From: Bacillota bacterium
GTDB taxonomy: Bacteria; Bacillota; UBA4882; UBA8346
NCBI GenBank assembly: GCA_023415375.1
Contig: JAEZKW010000314.1
Coordinates: 1-10,537 of the forward strand
Reading direction: 5' to 3'
Length of the DNA: 10,537 bases
The position numbers and the translations under genes were made by a program. This document shows, in pieces, positions 1 to 7,287 of this stretch. The first letter of the stretch is position 1. Each line of letters begins with the position of its first letter. The notes below the pieces were generated by a model. That model was not told the origin of the DNA and ran no database searches. It saw only the letters and a program-made list of their open reading frames with translations.

Positions 1-1340
1 AACGACCAGATCCTGTGGCCATCTGCGTCGACTAAATCATACCCCACAAACATCTCTTCCCGGCCGTCGCCGTTTACATCCTTGGTATACGGGAAATGTC
101 CGGTATTGACCGGAGCGTCATAAGTCCATAAAAATTGTAACTGCTGGTTGAAAACCCATACTTTTTGATAGCGATCTTTGATTAATATATCGGTTGGACG
201 ACCTTTGCCCGAAAAGTCACAGAGCCGGATAGCATCGACATTAAGCCTGTCGAAAGGATAACCTTTCCGGTCCATACGCGGAGTATGGGTCCATTGTTTA
301 ACCTTTCCCGTGTGACCATCCAAGATTTTAATTTTAAAATCATGGGCAATTATGACTTCATCATAGCCATCGCCGTCGATGTCGTAGACCTGGAAAGGCA
401 GATCTGCCGTGAGAAATACATGATCCGGATGGGGTTCTCCCATCTGCCAGAGAATATTGCCATTTAAATCAATTGCAGTCAAACAACTGATCTGGCTAAA
501 GGAATCCCGCAGAATCCGGCGTTGGCATTGGGCCAAAACAATGTACCAATCTTTATTTCCCGTCAGATGGCCGAAACGGATATTCCGTCCAGCACCAAAG
601 TCCTTGAGATTAATGGTTTTCCACAATAACGGCTGAGGATACTTAACCCGTTCCATTAGGACTTCCTGCTGCCGAACCCTCCGCTTTTGAGAAATTTTCT
701 GATAAACCTCAGCCTCCGCTTCAACTTTCACCGCCGTAAACTGAGCTGGAACCAAAGTTCCAATAGCGATCTTACCGGCTAAATAGGTTCCATCTTCTAC
801 TTCGAATTCTTTGAAACCGTCGATCCAGGCTGTTAACCGACAACCTTGGCAAGCAATTTTAAATTGGTAGAATTGATCTCCGTTATAAGGATAGTCCTTT
901 TCTGCCAATACAGTGACCCTCTCTTGATCCCTCTTAAACAACTGCAGTTTTCCGTTTTGGAAACAAAGCGCATAAAAGCAAAGACTATTTTGATAACGGA
1001 AGATAAGTCCGGCACAACCGGCTGACTGAAGCATTCGTAACTGACACGATACAGTGTAATCGGTCCAATCCGCTGCCCCGGTAGCCAAGATAATCAGTGA
1101 ATCAAGCCCCTCCTTGAGAGCGGCCGAGTATTCAATCACTTTTTCACCATCTTGATCTAGGATCATCCATGTTTTAACCCCACCCCCTCCCATGATCGGC
1201 GTAGGATCGTACCATTGTCCTGCATATCCCGGGTAATTACGAAAATGGTATTCACCCATAGCCCCGAGAAACGGTTCAAAGGGAAAATCACCTGCTGCAA
1301 AGCTTTGGAAATCATCATAAAACAAAACAGTTTGCTTCAT
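1..1340 (-). CDS. LamG-like / FG-GAP (calcium-loop) repeat protein, C-terminus beyond window
   Basis: This is an open frame of 446 codons with no stop, running off the left edge. The ATG at 1340 follows AAGGAG (1348-1353) with 7 bases between, so the start is firm. The protein begins MKQTVLFYDDFQ and has no signal peptide, so it appears cytoplasmic. Residues 1 to about 230 look like a concanavalin/LamG-type beta-sandwich, with phrases such as LIFRYQN, YQFKIACQG and LTAWIDG. From about residue 240 there are aspartate-rich loops spaced roughly 50 residues apart: DIDGDGYDE (320-328), a degenerate DFSGKG (375-380) and DVNGDGREE (421-429). These resemble FG-GAP/VCBS beta-propeller blades that bind calcium. 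Rhamnogalacturonan lyases of family PL11 share this propeller style, and some are intracellular. A polysaccharide- or oligosaccharide-acting role is plausible, but the catalytic part is not identified. It is the last visible gene of the sugar transporter cluster, 151 bp after the binding-protein gene. The architecture call is fairly sure; enzyme identity is not. Confidence 0.82.
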   Translation of the reverse strand, partial: MKQTVLFYDDFQSFAAGDFPFEPFLGAMGEYHFRNYPGYAGQWYDPTPIMGGGGVKTWMILDQDGEKVIEYSAALKEGLDSLIILATGAADWTDYTVSCQLRMLQSAGCAGLIFRYQNSLCFYALCFQNGKLQLFKRDQERVTVLAEKDYPYNGDQFYQFKIACQGCRLTAWIDGFKEFEVEDGTYLAGKIAIGTLVPAQFTAVKVEAEAEVYQKISQKRRVRQQEVLMERVKYPQPLLWKTINLKDFGAGRNIRFGHLTGNKDWYIVLAQCQRRILRDSFSQISCLTAIDLNGNILWQMGEPHPDHVFLTADLPFQVYDIDGDGYDEVIIAHDFKIKILDGHTGKVKQWTHTPRMDRKGYPFDRLNVDAIRLCDFSGKGRPTDILIKDRYQKVWVFNQQLQFLWTYDAPVNTGHFPYTKDVNGDGREEMFVGYDLVDADGHRIWS

Positions 1341-1347
1341 TCCCCGA

Positions 1348-1353
1348 CTCCTT
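1348..1353 (-). promoter_or_regulatory. Ribosome binding site of the FG-GAP protein gene
   Basis: AAGGAG on the minus strand sits 7 bases before the ATG at 1340. It fixes the start of the partial left-edge gene. Confidence 0.8.
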
Positions 1354-1375
1354 CTTACAATGATAGAAAAATCAA

Positions 1376-1477
1376 AGGCTGTCCAAAAAGAAGATTAATC
1401 CATAAAATATACAATATAAAGATTTGAGGATCATATATTGTACAGTTTTATCAATAAAATCTCTTTTGGGACAGCCT
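1376..1477. repeat. Long imperfect palindrome with GGCTGTCC ends (MITE-like or large hairpin)
   Basis: The two arms run from AGGCTGTCCAAAAAG on the left (from 1376) to CTTTTGGGACAGCCT on the right (to 1477). After the ends the arms keep pairing imperfectly: AGATT, ATAAAA and ACAATATA each recur in inverted order towards a centre near 1427. Folded, this would be a stem of about 45 bp with mismatches. That is far longer than a usual intrinsic terminator and has no clean T-tract. GGCTGTC(C/T)CAAAA-type ends are, from memory, common on Firmicutes insertion sequences and their non-autonomous derivatives. A TCA lies just outside each end (1372-1374 and 1477-1479), at best a weak hint of a target duplication. 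It fills most of the gap between the binding-protein and FG-GAP genes and may end or weaken transcription between them. Confidence 0.6.
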
Positions 1478-1491
1478 CAGACTTAAACTAT

Positions 1492-2778
1492 TTAATTCTT
1501 TTTAAATACTTTTTGATAATCAGCGTATGCCTTATCCATATCCGCAGCCCACAGATTTAGGAAACTTTCCGGAGTACGCTGTTTTAATAATACCTCTTGA
1601 AAAGGCGACTCCAATTTGATAATGATATTGCCATAATCCGGTAAAAACTGGGGGTTTTTCAAGATAGCTGAATTTTTTTCCTCAAAAATCTGCCCCATCA
1701 ATTTCAAATGTTGTTGCTCTGAAACCCAGGGTTCCTGATACACATCTTCACGGGTTGGTAATTGGCCAATGGTTTTATTCCAATAGCTCTGGCTCTCTGC
1801 AGAGCACATATAGTGAATAAACTGCCATGTTTCTGCCGGGTGCTTGCTGTTTTTATAAATAACATATCCTTTAATCGCAGTAATTGCCGTACGTTTTCCA
1901 TTTTTGCCCAATGGAAAAGCTAACGCAGCAAATCCACCCGGACCAAGCGTTTTTACATGTTCACCATAGGAACCGATATTATGCATAATCATTGCCGTAA
2001 TACCGTTGTCGAAAGAAGCAACCATTTCTTTATAACCATTGGTTAAATCACTTTGAGGCGTATAATTATCATACAGCGCCACATATTTCTTTAAAAACTC
2101 CAAATGGGCTGGATTATTAACGGTGCAATGTCCCCGTTTATCGAAATAATCGGTTAAACCGGAATAAGCGTATAACAGCATTTCCAGGTTGTTCACGCTG
2201 CCCGAACCGCCCCGGATAGAAAAACCGTAAATCTTTTTATTCTTATCGGTTAATTGGGGAATTACGTTGAAGAACTCATTCCAAGTTTTAGGAGGATTGA
2301 CTCCTGCAGCTTTAAACATCGAAGGGTTGTACCAAAAAAGGTTAGCATTTAATGAGTTGGGAAGTACATATAATTTACGATTGGGAACCAACTCCCGTAG
2401 TCCCTGTAAATGAACGGGAATAAATTTCTTCCGATCCGCAGCTTTGTTAAAAAATGAATCCAGTGGAATAATAGCTCTGTTTAAAGCATATTCTGAGACC
2501 CAATTGGTAGAAATACCACTGCAATCGGGGGTATTATCTGCTGCGATAGCAACATCAATCTTTTGTTTTGAAGCACTCCAGGGTAAACCCACATATTCTA
2601 CTTCGATCCCCGGATTATTCTTATTAAACTGATTAATCATTTCCTGTAAATATGGCGTACGGCTGGGACCGGCATTTTCATCCCAAAAAGTAATTTTTAC
2701 TTTTTGAGGCGCTCCCAAACAAACTGTAGTGGTGAATACCATGATAACCAAAAACAATATAGCTGTTTTTTTAGACAT
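1492..2778 (-). CDS. Extracellular solute-binding protein family 1, sugar ABC transporter (CUT1)
   Basis: At 428 residues it has the normal length for a CUT1 binding protein. It captures a sugar or oligosaccharide outside the membrane and delivers it to the two permeases encoded upstream in the cluster. Residues 1 to about 23 form a signal peptide (KK, then a hydrophobic core). The only cysteine there, C20 in TTTVC, does not fit a lipobox, so cleavage by signal peptidase I near residue 22-23 is likely. The mature part starts VKITFWDENAG and contains NPGIEVEYVGLPW (55-67) and the family hallmark NANLFWYNPSMFKAAGVNPP (144-163) followed by KTWNEFF. These are typical of maltose/multiple-sugar binding proteins. 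The gene is separated from the permeases by the two-component genes and starts after AGGAGG. The specific sugar cannot be read from the sequence. A 148-bp gap upstream may carry its own promoter for high expression. Confidence 0.93.
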   Translation of the reverse strand: MSKKTAILFLVIMVFTTTVCLGAPQKVKITFWDENAGPSRTPYLQEMINQFNKNNPGIEVEYVGLPWSASKQKIDVAIAADNTPDCSGISTNWVSEYALNRAIIPLDSFFNKAADRKKFIPVHLQGLRELVPNRKLYVLPNSLNANLFWYNPSMFKAAGVNPPKTWNEFFNVIPQLTDKNKKIYGFSIRGGSGSVNNLEMLLYAYSGLTDYFDKRGHCTVNNPAHLEFLKKYVALYDNYTPQSDLTNGYKEMVASFDNGITAMIMHNIGSYGEHVKTLGPGGFAALAFPLGKNGKRTAITAIKGYVIYKNSKHPAETWQFIHYMCSAESQSYWNKTIGQLPTREDVYQEPWVSEQQHLKLMGQIFEEKNSAILKNPQFLPDYGNIIIKLESPFQEVLLKQRTPESFLNLWAADMDKAYADYQKVFKKN

Positions 2779-2790
2779 TCTGAATTTCTC

Positions 2791-2800
2791 TCCTCCTTTT
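2791..2800 (-). promoter_or_regulatory. Ribosome binding site of the sugar-binding protein gene
   Basis: The minus strand reads AAAAGGAGGA about 12 bases before the ATG at 2778. This is a near-perfect Shine-Dalgarno at slightly long spacing and supports strong translation of the binding protein. Confidence 0.7.
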
Positions 2801-2854
2801 TTTGGTGATCCCTTTGAGAATCCTTAAAATTGAATTCTGTATCACGAAATTAAG

Positions 2855-2871
2855 TTTAGATTAAATCTAAA
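2855..2871. promoter_or_regulatory. Perfect 17-bp palindrome upstream of the sugar-binding protein gene (putative operator)
   Basis: TTTAGATT-A-AATCTAAA is symmetric around a single central base. It sits 77 bp before the start of the binding-protein gene, in a 148-bp gap after the response regulator gene. The arms are too AT-rich for an efficient terminator, so a protein-binding site is the more likely reading. AraC-type regulators such as the neighbouring YesN-like protein usually bind direct rather than inverted repeats, so the binder is uncertain. Chance palindromes also occur in AT-rich DNA. I could not settle on a convincing -35/-10 pair in this gap. Confidence 0.4.
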
Positions 2872-2926
2872 TGAATTGAAATCAAAAATCTTATACTAAA
2901 AAGCAATTTTTTTATCTTAATTTTAT

Positions 2927-4516
2927 TTATTGCACTTTGAATTCGGAGGGTGAATATCCAGTATAGCGTTTAAAACAAGCGCTGAAATAGCGGGGATTGC
3001 TATACCCGACCTTTTCGGCAACTTCATATGTTTTTAAGTCAGAATTTCTTAGTAATTCCATGGCCTTCTTTAAACGAATCTCTGTCACAAAATCGGAAAA
3101 ATTAACACCATTTTCTTTCTTAAAAATCATGCTTAAATATACCGGAGTTACATGAACCGCTTGCGCCACTTCTGTGAGTGATAATCCCTCTTGATAATAG
3201 TTATTTTCAATGAAGCGGATTGCATCTCCAACGACCCCGGCCCGGACTGCCTCCCGTTTCCGATTGATAACACCGGTAATTGCTTCAACCAGCTGGCGTA
3301 AACTATTAAATATTTCGCAAATGGTTTGTCCCTCTTGGACCAAACGGCATTGCTCAAGAAAAAACGGATCACTGGCTGCCACAACAGGTTCGCATATTTG
3401 CAATTCCTTCAGACATAGAACGGCAAGCTCCATACCAATTAAGCGAACTGCAGACAATGATACATAAGAGTGAGCTAGTAAACAACTTTCGGCTTCTTGT
3501 AAGATAGCTAAAGCATCTTCCGCCATACCCAATCGGACCTTAAGTATTAGTTGCTCATCGTTGATCCGGAGGTCACTAAGATCACTTTCCACTGGCAGTC
3601 CAGTTTCCCCACTAACCAATACTTGATTTTTACCATAAATATGACGGAACTCTGTTGTTGCCTTGGCATCTCGATAAGAAACCGCCACTTCAGTAATACC
3701 GGGCCGGACTGTACCAATACCGATAGTAATCTGAATCAAAATTTTTCCGTTGACCGTTTGGCGGATGGTTTCACCAAGCTCAAACATGGATTGAATGGCT
3801 TCGCCAGGTCTGAGGTCTGTACCGCAAATTAAAACGATTTCATCACCACCGCAATCTAAAACATAACCCGACCCAGTTTCCAAGATATCCCGACAAATGT
3901 CCATAACCTTAAATTTCGCAGTTTCTTGTTCATAAACGCCGGGAAAAAACTTGACGTTATAATACTCATCGATTTTAATAAGAATCACCGAAAACTGAGG
4001 CCAATTTAGACTGATTTCCAAAAAAATCGACTGATCCCGAATTTCGTTCTCTCCCGGATACCAACCGTGAATCAAACGGGTCAAAAATTGCTGAACCAAG
4101 AGCGGACGACTTTCCATGATTTGCCGTTTTAATTTCACATCGTTTTCCACATCTAAAACCGCGCGCTTTAAGGTTTCCAAAAGTTTTCCATTATCAACTG
4201 GTTTTAAGATTAGGTCAAATACTTTTAACTGTAAGGCCTGCTTGGCATAATCAAATTCCTCATATCCGGTGATCAGGACAATTTTAGACCGTGGATTCAA
4301 TTCCAGCAATTGCCTGGAAAATTCTAAGCCGTCCATAAATGGCATTTTGATATCGGAAATCACAATCGACGGGTTGAGCGCTTTGAACAAGCGCATTCCT
4401 TCTTCTCCGTCCCCAGCTTCCCCTACGACTTGAAGGCCATGTTCTTCCCAAGCAATATTTCGTTGAAGTCCTCGCCGGACGATTACATCATCATCAATGA
4501 GTATCACTCGTTGCAT
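2927..4516 (-). CDS. AraC-family response regulator, YesN type
   Basis: This is the DNA-binding partner of the adjacent kinase. The chosen start is the ATG at 4516, preceded by GGGAGG with about 10 bases between; it gives 529 residues. A longer reading from a GTG at 4540 would run through this Shine-Dalgarno. Residues 1-120 form a receiver domain with acidic DDD at 8-10, phosphoacceptor D55 in SDIKMP, T83 and K105 in LKPVD. The middle (about 170-300) resembles the degenerate GGDEF-like region of YesN proteins, here with GGDEI (223-227) and IQITIGIGTV (261-270). Residues about 430-529 are a two-helix-turn-helix AraC domain, including LSLTEVAQAVHVTPVYLSMI, YEVAEKVGYSNPRYFSACFK and the closing TGYSPSEF. 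The gene overlaps the kinase gene by 13 bp, implying translational coupling. It most likely activates the sugar transporter genes when its kinase detects substrate. The family is certain; the target promoter is inferred. Confidence 0.95.
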   Translation of the reverse strand: MQRVILIDDDVIVRRGLQRNIAWEEHGLQVVGEAGDGEEGMRLFKALNPSIVISDIKMPFMDGLEFSRQLLELNPRSKIVLITGYEEFDYAKQALQLKVFDLILKPVDNGKLLETLKRAVLDVENDVKLKRQIMESRPLLVQQFLTRLIHGWYPGENEIRDQSIFLEISLNWPQFSVILIKIDEYYNVKFFPGVYEQETAKFKVMDICRDILETGSGYVLDCGGDEIVLICGTDLRPGEAIQSMFELGETIRQTVNGKILIQITIGIGTVRPGITEVAVSYRDAKATTEFRHIYGKNQVLVSGETGLPVESDLSDLRINDEQLILKVRLGMAEDALAILQEAESCLLAHSYVSLSAVRLIGMELAVLCLKELQICEPVVAASDPFFLEQCRLVQEGQTICEIFNSLRQLVEAITGVINRKREAVRAGVVGDAIRFIENNYYQEGLSLTEVAQAVHVTPVYLSMIFKKENGVNFSDFVTEIRLKKAMELLRNSDLKTYEVAEKVGYSNPRYFSACFKRYTGYSPSEFKVQ

Positions 4517-6327
4517 GATTCTGTTTCCTCCCATTGCCACGGCAAAATAACTTGAACCATCGTCCCTTCTCCAAGCACACTTTGAATCGTCAATCCATAT
4601 GCAACCCCATAATGCAACTGCAGCCTTTTTTGAACGTTCATCAATCCGATATTTTTGATACCTTGATCTTGTCCTGCCAAGGCATTTTGTACCTTTTTTA
4701 ATGTTCTTGAATCCATTCCGGCTCCATTATCGGAAACCTCCAAAATAACTTGCTCCCTCTTTAGATAACCACAAACCCGGATCAGTCCTTTGCCACGTTT
4801 TTGTTTCGTTCCATGATAAATGGCATTTTCAACCAAAGGCTGTAAAATTAACTTGGCTATGGTTTGCGATAATAGTTCGGAAGGAATGGAGATTTCATAT
4901 TCAAAGTCATTCGCATAACGCATCTTCAAAATGAGCAGATAACTTTGAATATGGTCTATTTCTTCGGCTAAAGTAATAATCTCCCGTCCACCATTAATAC
5001 TGATCCGGAAGAATTTCGCCAAAGCGGTCACCATCTCAGCGGCTTCTAAACTTTCACCCATTTCGCATAATTGCTTGATTGAATCCAGCGTATTATAAAG
5101 AAAATGCGGTTTAATCTGTGCCTGGAGCACCGCTAATTCGGCAGAACGTTTCTGTTCCTGTTCCTGTTGAACCTGTTGTAGCAAATCCCGGACCCGGCTC
5201 AATAAATCCCGTATCCCATTATTTAAGATACCAATTTCATTGTCGTTTCTTAGATTGAATGGAACTTCCAAGTTTCCGGCTTTAACCTGCTTAACTTTAG
5301 AGGTTAATTGAGTTAAAGGCGTGGTAACGATTTTAGCCAATAAATTCAATAAAAACATTGCCGTTATAATTAAAAGCAACATTACGATTAAAGTAATATT
5401 TTTGATAAAGGCCGCTTTATTCATAATATCATCCATCGGAACCACCGCCGCCAGCTTCCAATGATTCACCGGAATCGTATTGTACACGATTAATATTTTT
5501 TGGTGGAAGTGATTATAAAGCACTAAGCGGCCTTCCGAATCCGGAAGATGAAACAGTCTTTTCCGGAGACGCTCATCCATTTGATATATGCCTGCTGTTT
5601 GTTTAAACTGGGTGATTTGATAAGGACTGATCAAAACAAGGTAGCCATTTTCACTGATTTTTGTATTTTGTAAAACACTTCGGAAAAATTCCTCCCGCAG
5701 GTTAAAGAGGATAATACCACGGACATCGGAATGTTCATTTCCAAATAAACGGAATACGCTGAGGATCCGATTCTTAGTTTCGGTTGATTGAAACACATCA
5801 TTCTCATGTAAATTCCGCCAGTAATATTCCCTCATTTTACCATGAAAAGAATGGCGCCAAACCGAATAATCAAAAGTTATCCGGGAAGACATATAGTCTT
5901 TTTTAAACAGTAATAATTGCCGCTCATTAAATTCAAGCAAAATCGAATCCAAAATCGAATAATTAGCTGTAAAAATCCGTTCCATATTCCGGTCGACACG
6001 GATATAATCACCCGGTTGGATAGATCCGTAACGGTTATCATCCAACCGTTTCAACAACGATAAGGTATCCGTATCATTTTCCAATCCCACCAACTGTTCC
6101 AAGGTTGCCGTCAAGCGATTATCCAAATAATTCCGGGTCTGGGCGACGGTATCCCCTATATTTATGTAAGCATTCTCTTCGGTTTGTTTAGCGGCTAATT
6201 TATAGGAAATCAACCCGATCACCAAGACGAAAATTACAATCACCGGTAAAAACAAGCATAAAATTGTAACTTTCAGTGAATGCCACCTGAGGGGTTGGCC
6301 TAATCTTTTCTGTAAAATACCCCGCAA
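4504..6327 (-). CDS. Sensor histidine kinase, YesM/LytS-type (His_kinase + HATPase) with extracellular sensor domain
   Basis: This 607-residue membrane kinase partners the downstream AraC-type regulator. Membrane segments are visible at about 19-41 and 310-330. The roughly 270 residues between them lie outside the cell and match the size of a Cache-type sensor. A HAMP linker follows (about 331-385, KIVTTPLTQL to NEIGIL), then a glutamine-rich coiled coil (383-400). The phosphoacceptor is H408 in QIKPHFLYNTLDS, the signature of the YesM/LytS class. The ATP-binding domain shows LVENAIYHG (498-506, N501), DNGAGMD (533-539) and GIKNIGLMNVQKRL (556-569). The start is a TTG at 6327 with only a weak GGGGGCC-like Shine-Dalgarno. 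A stop lies upstream at 6367-6369 and no ATG intervenes, so a start slightly downstream before the first membrane helix cannot be excluded. It sits between permease and regulator genes, so it probably senses the transported sugar, perhaps through its binding protein. Confidence 0.95.
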   Translation of the reverse strand: MRGILQKRLGQPLRWHSLKVTILCLFLPVIVIFVLVIGLISYKLAAKQTEENAYINIGDTVAQTRNYLDNRLTATLEQLVGLENDTDTLSLLKRLDDNRYGSIQPGDYIRVDRNMERIFTANYSILDSILLEFNERQLLLFKKDYMSSRITFDYSVWRHSFHGKMREYYWRNLHENDVFQSTETKNRILSVFRLFGNEHSDVRGIILFNLREEFFRSVLQNTKISENGYLVLISPYQITQFKQTAGIYQMDERLRKRLFHLPDSEGRLVLYNHFHQKILIVYNTIPVNHWKLAAVVPMDDIMNKAAFIKNITLIVMLLLIITAMFLLNLLAKIVTTPLTQLTSKVKQVKAGNLEVPFNLRNDNEIGILNNGIRDLLSRVRDLLQQVQQEQEQKRSAELAVLQAQIKPHFLYNTLDSIKQLCEMGESLEAAEMVTALAKFFRISINGGREIITLAEEIDHIQSYLLILKMRYANDFEYEISIPSELLSQTIAKLILQPLVENAIYHGTKQKRGKGLIRVCGYLKREQVILEVSDNGAGMDSRTLKKVQNALAGQDQGIKNIGLMNVQKRLQLHYGVAYGLTIQSVLGEGTMVQVILPWQWEETESCNE

Positions 6328-6342
6328 AATTTTCGGCCCCCA

Positions 6343-6351
6343 ATTATACCA
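6343..6351 (-). promoter_or_regulatory. Possible extended -10 promoter element before the histidine kinase gene
   Basis: The minus strand reads TGGTATAAT, a perfect -10 box with the TGn extension. It lies in the 114-bp gap between the second permease and the kinase. No good -35 is seen at 17 bp. A transcript from here would begin near 6336, leaving only about nine bases before the TTG start. Either the message is nearly leaderless, translation starts further in, or the box is fortuitous. Confidence 0.35.
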
Positions 6352-6441
6352 GCTCGAGTATAATTTTTAATAATTCGCAATGGTTCCGATTTTTCCTATA
6401 GCTTTACACCGAAAATACTTCTCCATTTTTTACCATCCACT

Positions 6442-7284
6442 TCATCCCTTGACTGAACCAGCACTTAAACCCTTGACCAAATATTTTTGAACATAGGTAA
6501 ACAATAAAAATGGTGGGATCATTGCGATTATACTGCCGGCAGCCAAATATCCGTAACTGATGTCATACTCTCCCTGCATTGAGTTGAGGGCCACCGGAAT
6601 GGTATATAAATTACTACGATTAATAAACATGAGGGCGAAAATAAATTCATTCCAGCAACTTATGAAAGCAAACGCCGCTGAGGCGACAATTCCCGGCAAT
6701 AGTACCGGTAAAACAATCCGGCAAATTCCTTGGAAGCGGTTGCATCCATCAACCATCGCCGCCTCCTCAATCTCATAGGGCACATTCTTAACAAAACCTT
6801 TCATCAGTATTGCATTAAATGGCAATTGAAAGGTAATATAGGAGATAATCAGCGATCCCAGATTGCTAATCAATCCTAAATTTTTAAAGATGATAAATAA
6901 AGGAATTAACAGCATCACTCCAGGAACAAACTGTGTACAAAGCAGAAGTAATAACATTCCTTGTTTGCCTTTAAAAGAAAAACGGCTTAAAGCATATCCT
7001 ACCAAGATCGAAAAACTGACAATAAAGACCACTGCAATGACTGCGACTATCAAACTATTTCGGAAATAAACCCCGAATCCCACGGTAGTCCAGGTTTCAA
7101 TATAATTAGCCAAAGTAAGCGGATGCGGCCAATACTGCAGCGGCATTTTCATAATGTCCCCCTCCTGCTTCAGGGAGATGACCAAAGTCCAATAAAACGG
7201 GAACATTACAAATAAAAGAAGCACACCCAGAGGAATATGTAATAAAAACAAACGCGCAGTTTTTTCCTTCCTATTCAGTTCCAT
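6442..7284 (-). CDS. Carbohydrate ABC transporter permease, CUT1 (MalG/UgpE-like)
   Basis: This 280-residue inner-membrane subunit forms the translocation channel with the permease encoded just upstream. About six hydrophobic helices are visible, starting at 12-34 and continuing with 76-99, 108-133, 139-158, about 197-217 and 246-267. The EAA loop that docks the ATPase reads EEAAMVDG (173-180) with the conserved IVLP at 190-193. The C-terminus KYLVKGLSAGSVKG is the classic ending of MalG/UgpE-type permeases. The start ATG lies 3 bp after the stop of the other permease gene, and its Shine-Dalgarno (GGAAAGGAAG) sits inside that gene's last codons, so the two are translationally coupled. No ATPase gene accompanies them in this window. 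Confidence 0.95.
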   Translation of the reverse strand: MELNRKEKTARLFLLHIPLGVLLLFVMFPFYWTLVISLKQEGDIMKMPLQYWPHPLTLANYIETWTTVGFGVYFRNSLIVAVIAVVFIVSFSILVGYALSRFSFKGKQGMLLLLLCTQFVPGVMLLIPLFIIFKNLGLISNLGSLIISYITFQLPFNAILMKGFVKNVPYEIEEAAMVDGCNRFQGICRIVLPVLLPGIVASAAFAFISCWNEFIFALMFINRSNLYTIPVALNSMQGEYDISYGYLAAGSIIAMIPPFLLFTYVQKYLVKGLSAGSVKG

Positions 7285-7287
7285 CTT

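Noticed and set aside
1376..1477. Ordinary intrinsic terminator after the binding-protein gene
   Set aside because: The stem is far too long, the centre is AT-rich, and no clean U-tract follows; a MITE-like element fits better.
3551..3832. 93-codon plus-strand open frame opposite the response regulator gene
   Set aside because: It is antisense to a well-supported AraC-type regulator; its translation is low-complexity shadow sequence with no family resemblance and no Shine-Dalgarno.
4517..4540. Response regulator starting at GTG 4540
   Set aside because: It would read through the GGGAGG Shine-Dalgarno and add residues ahead of the receiver domain, which normally begins at the equivalent of MQRVILIDDD.
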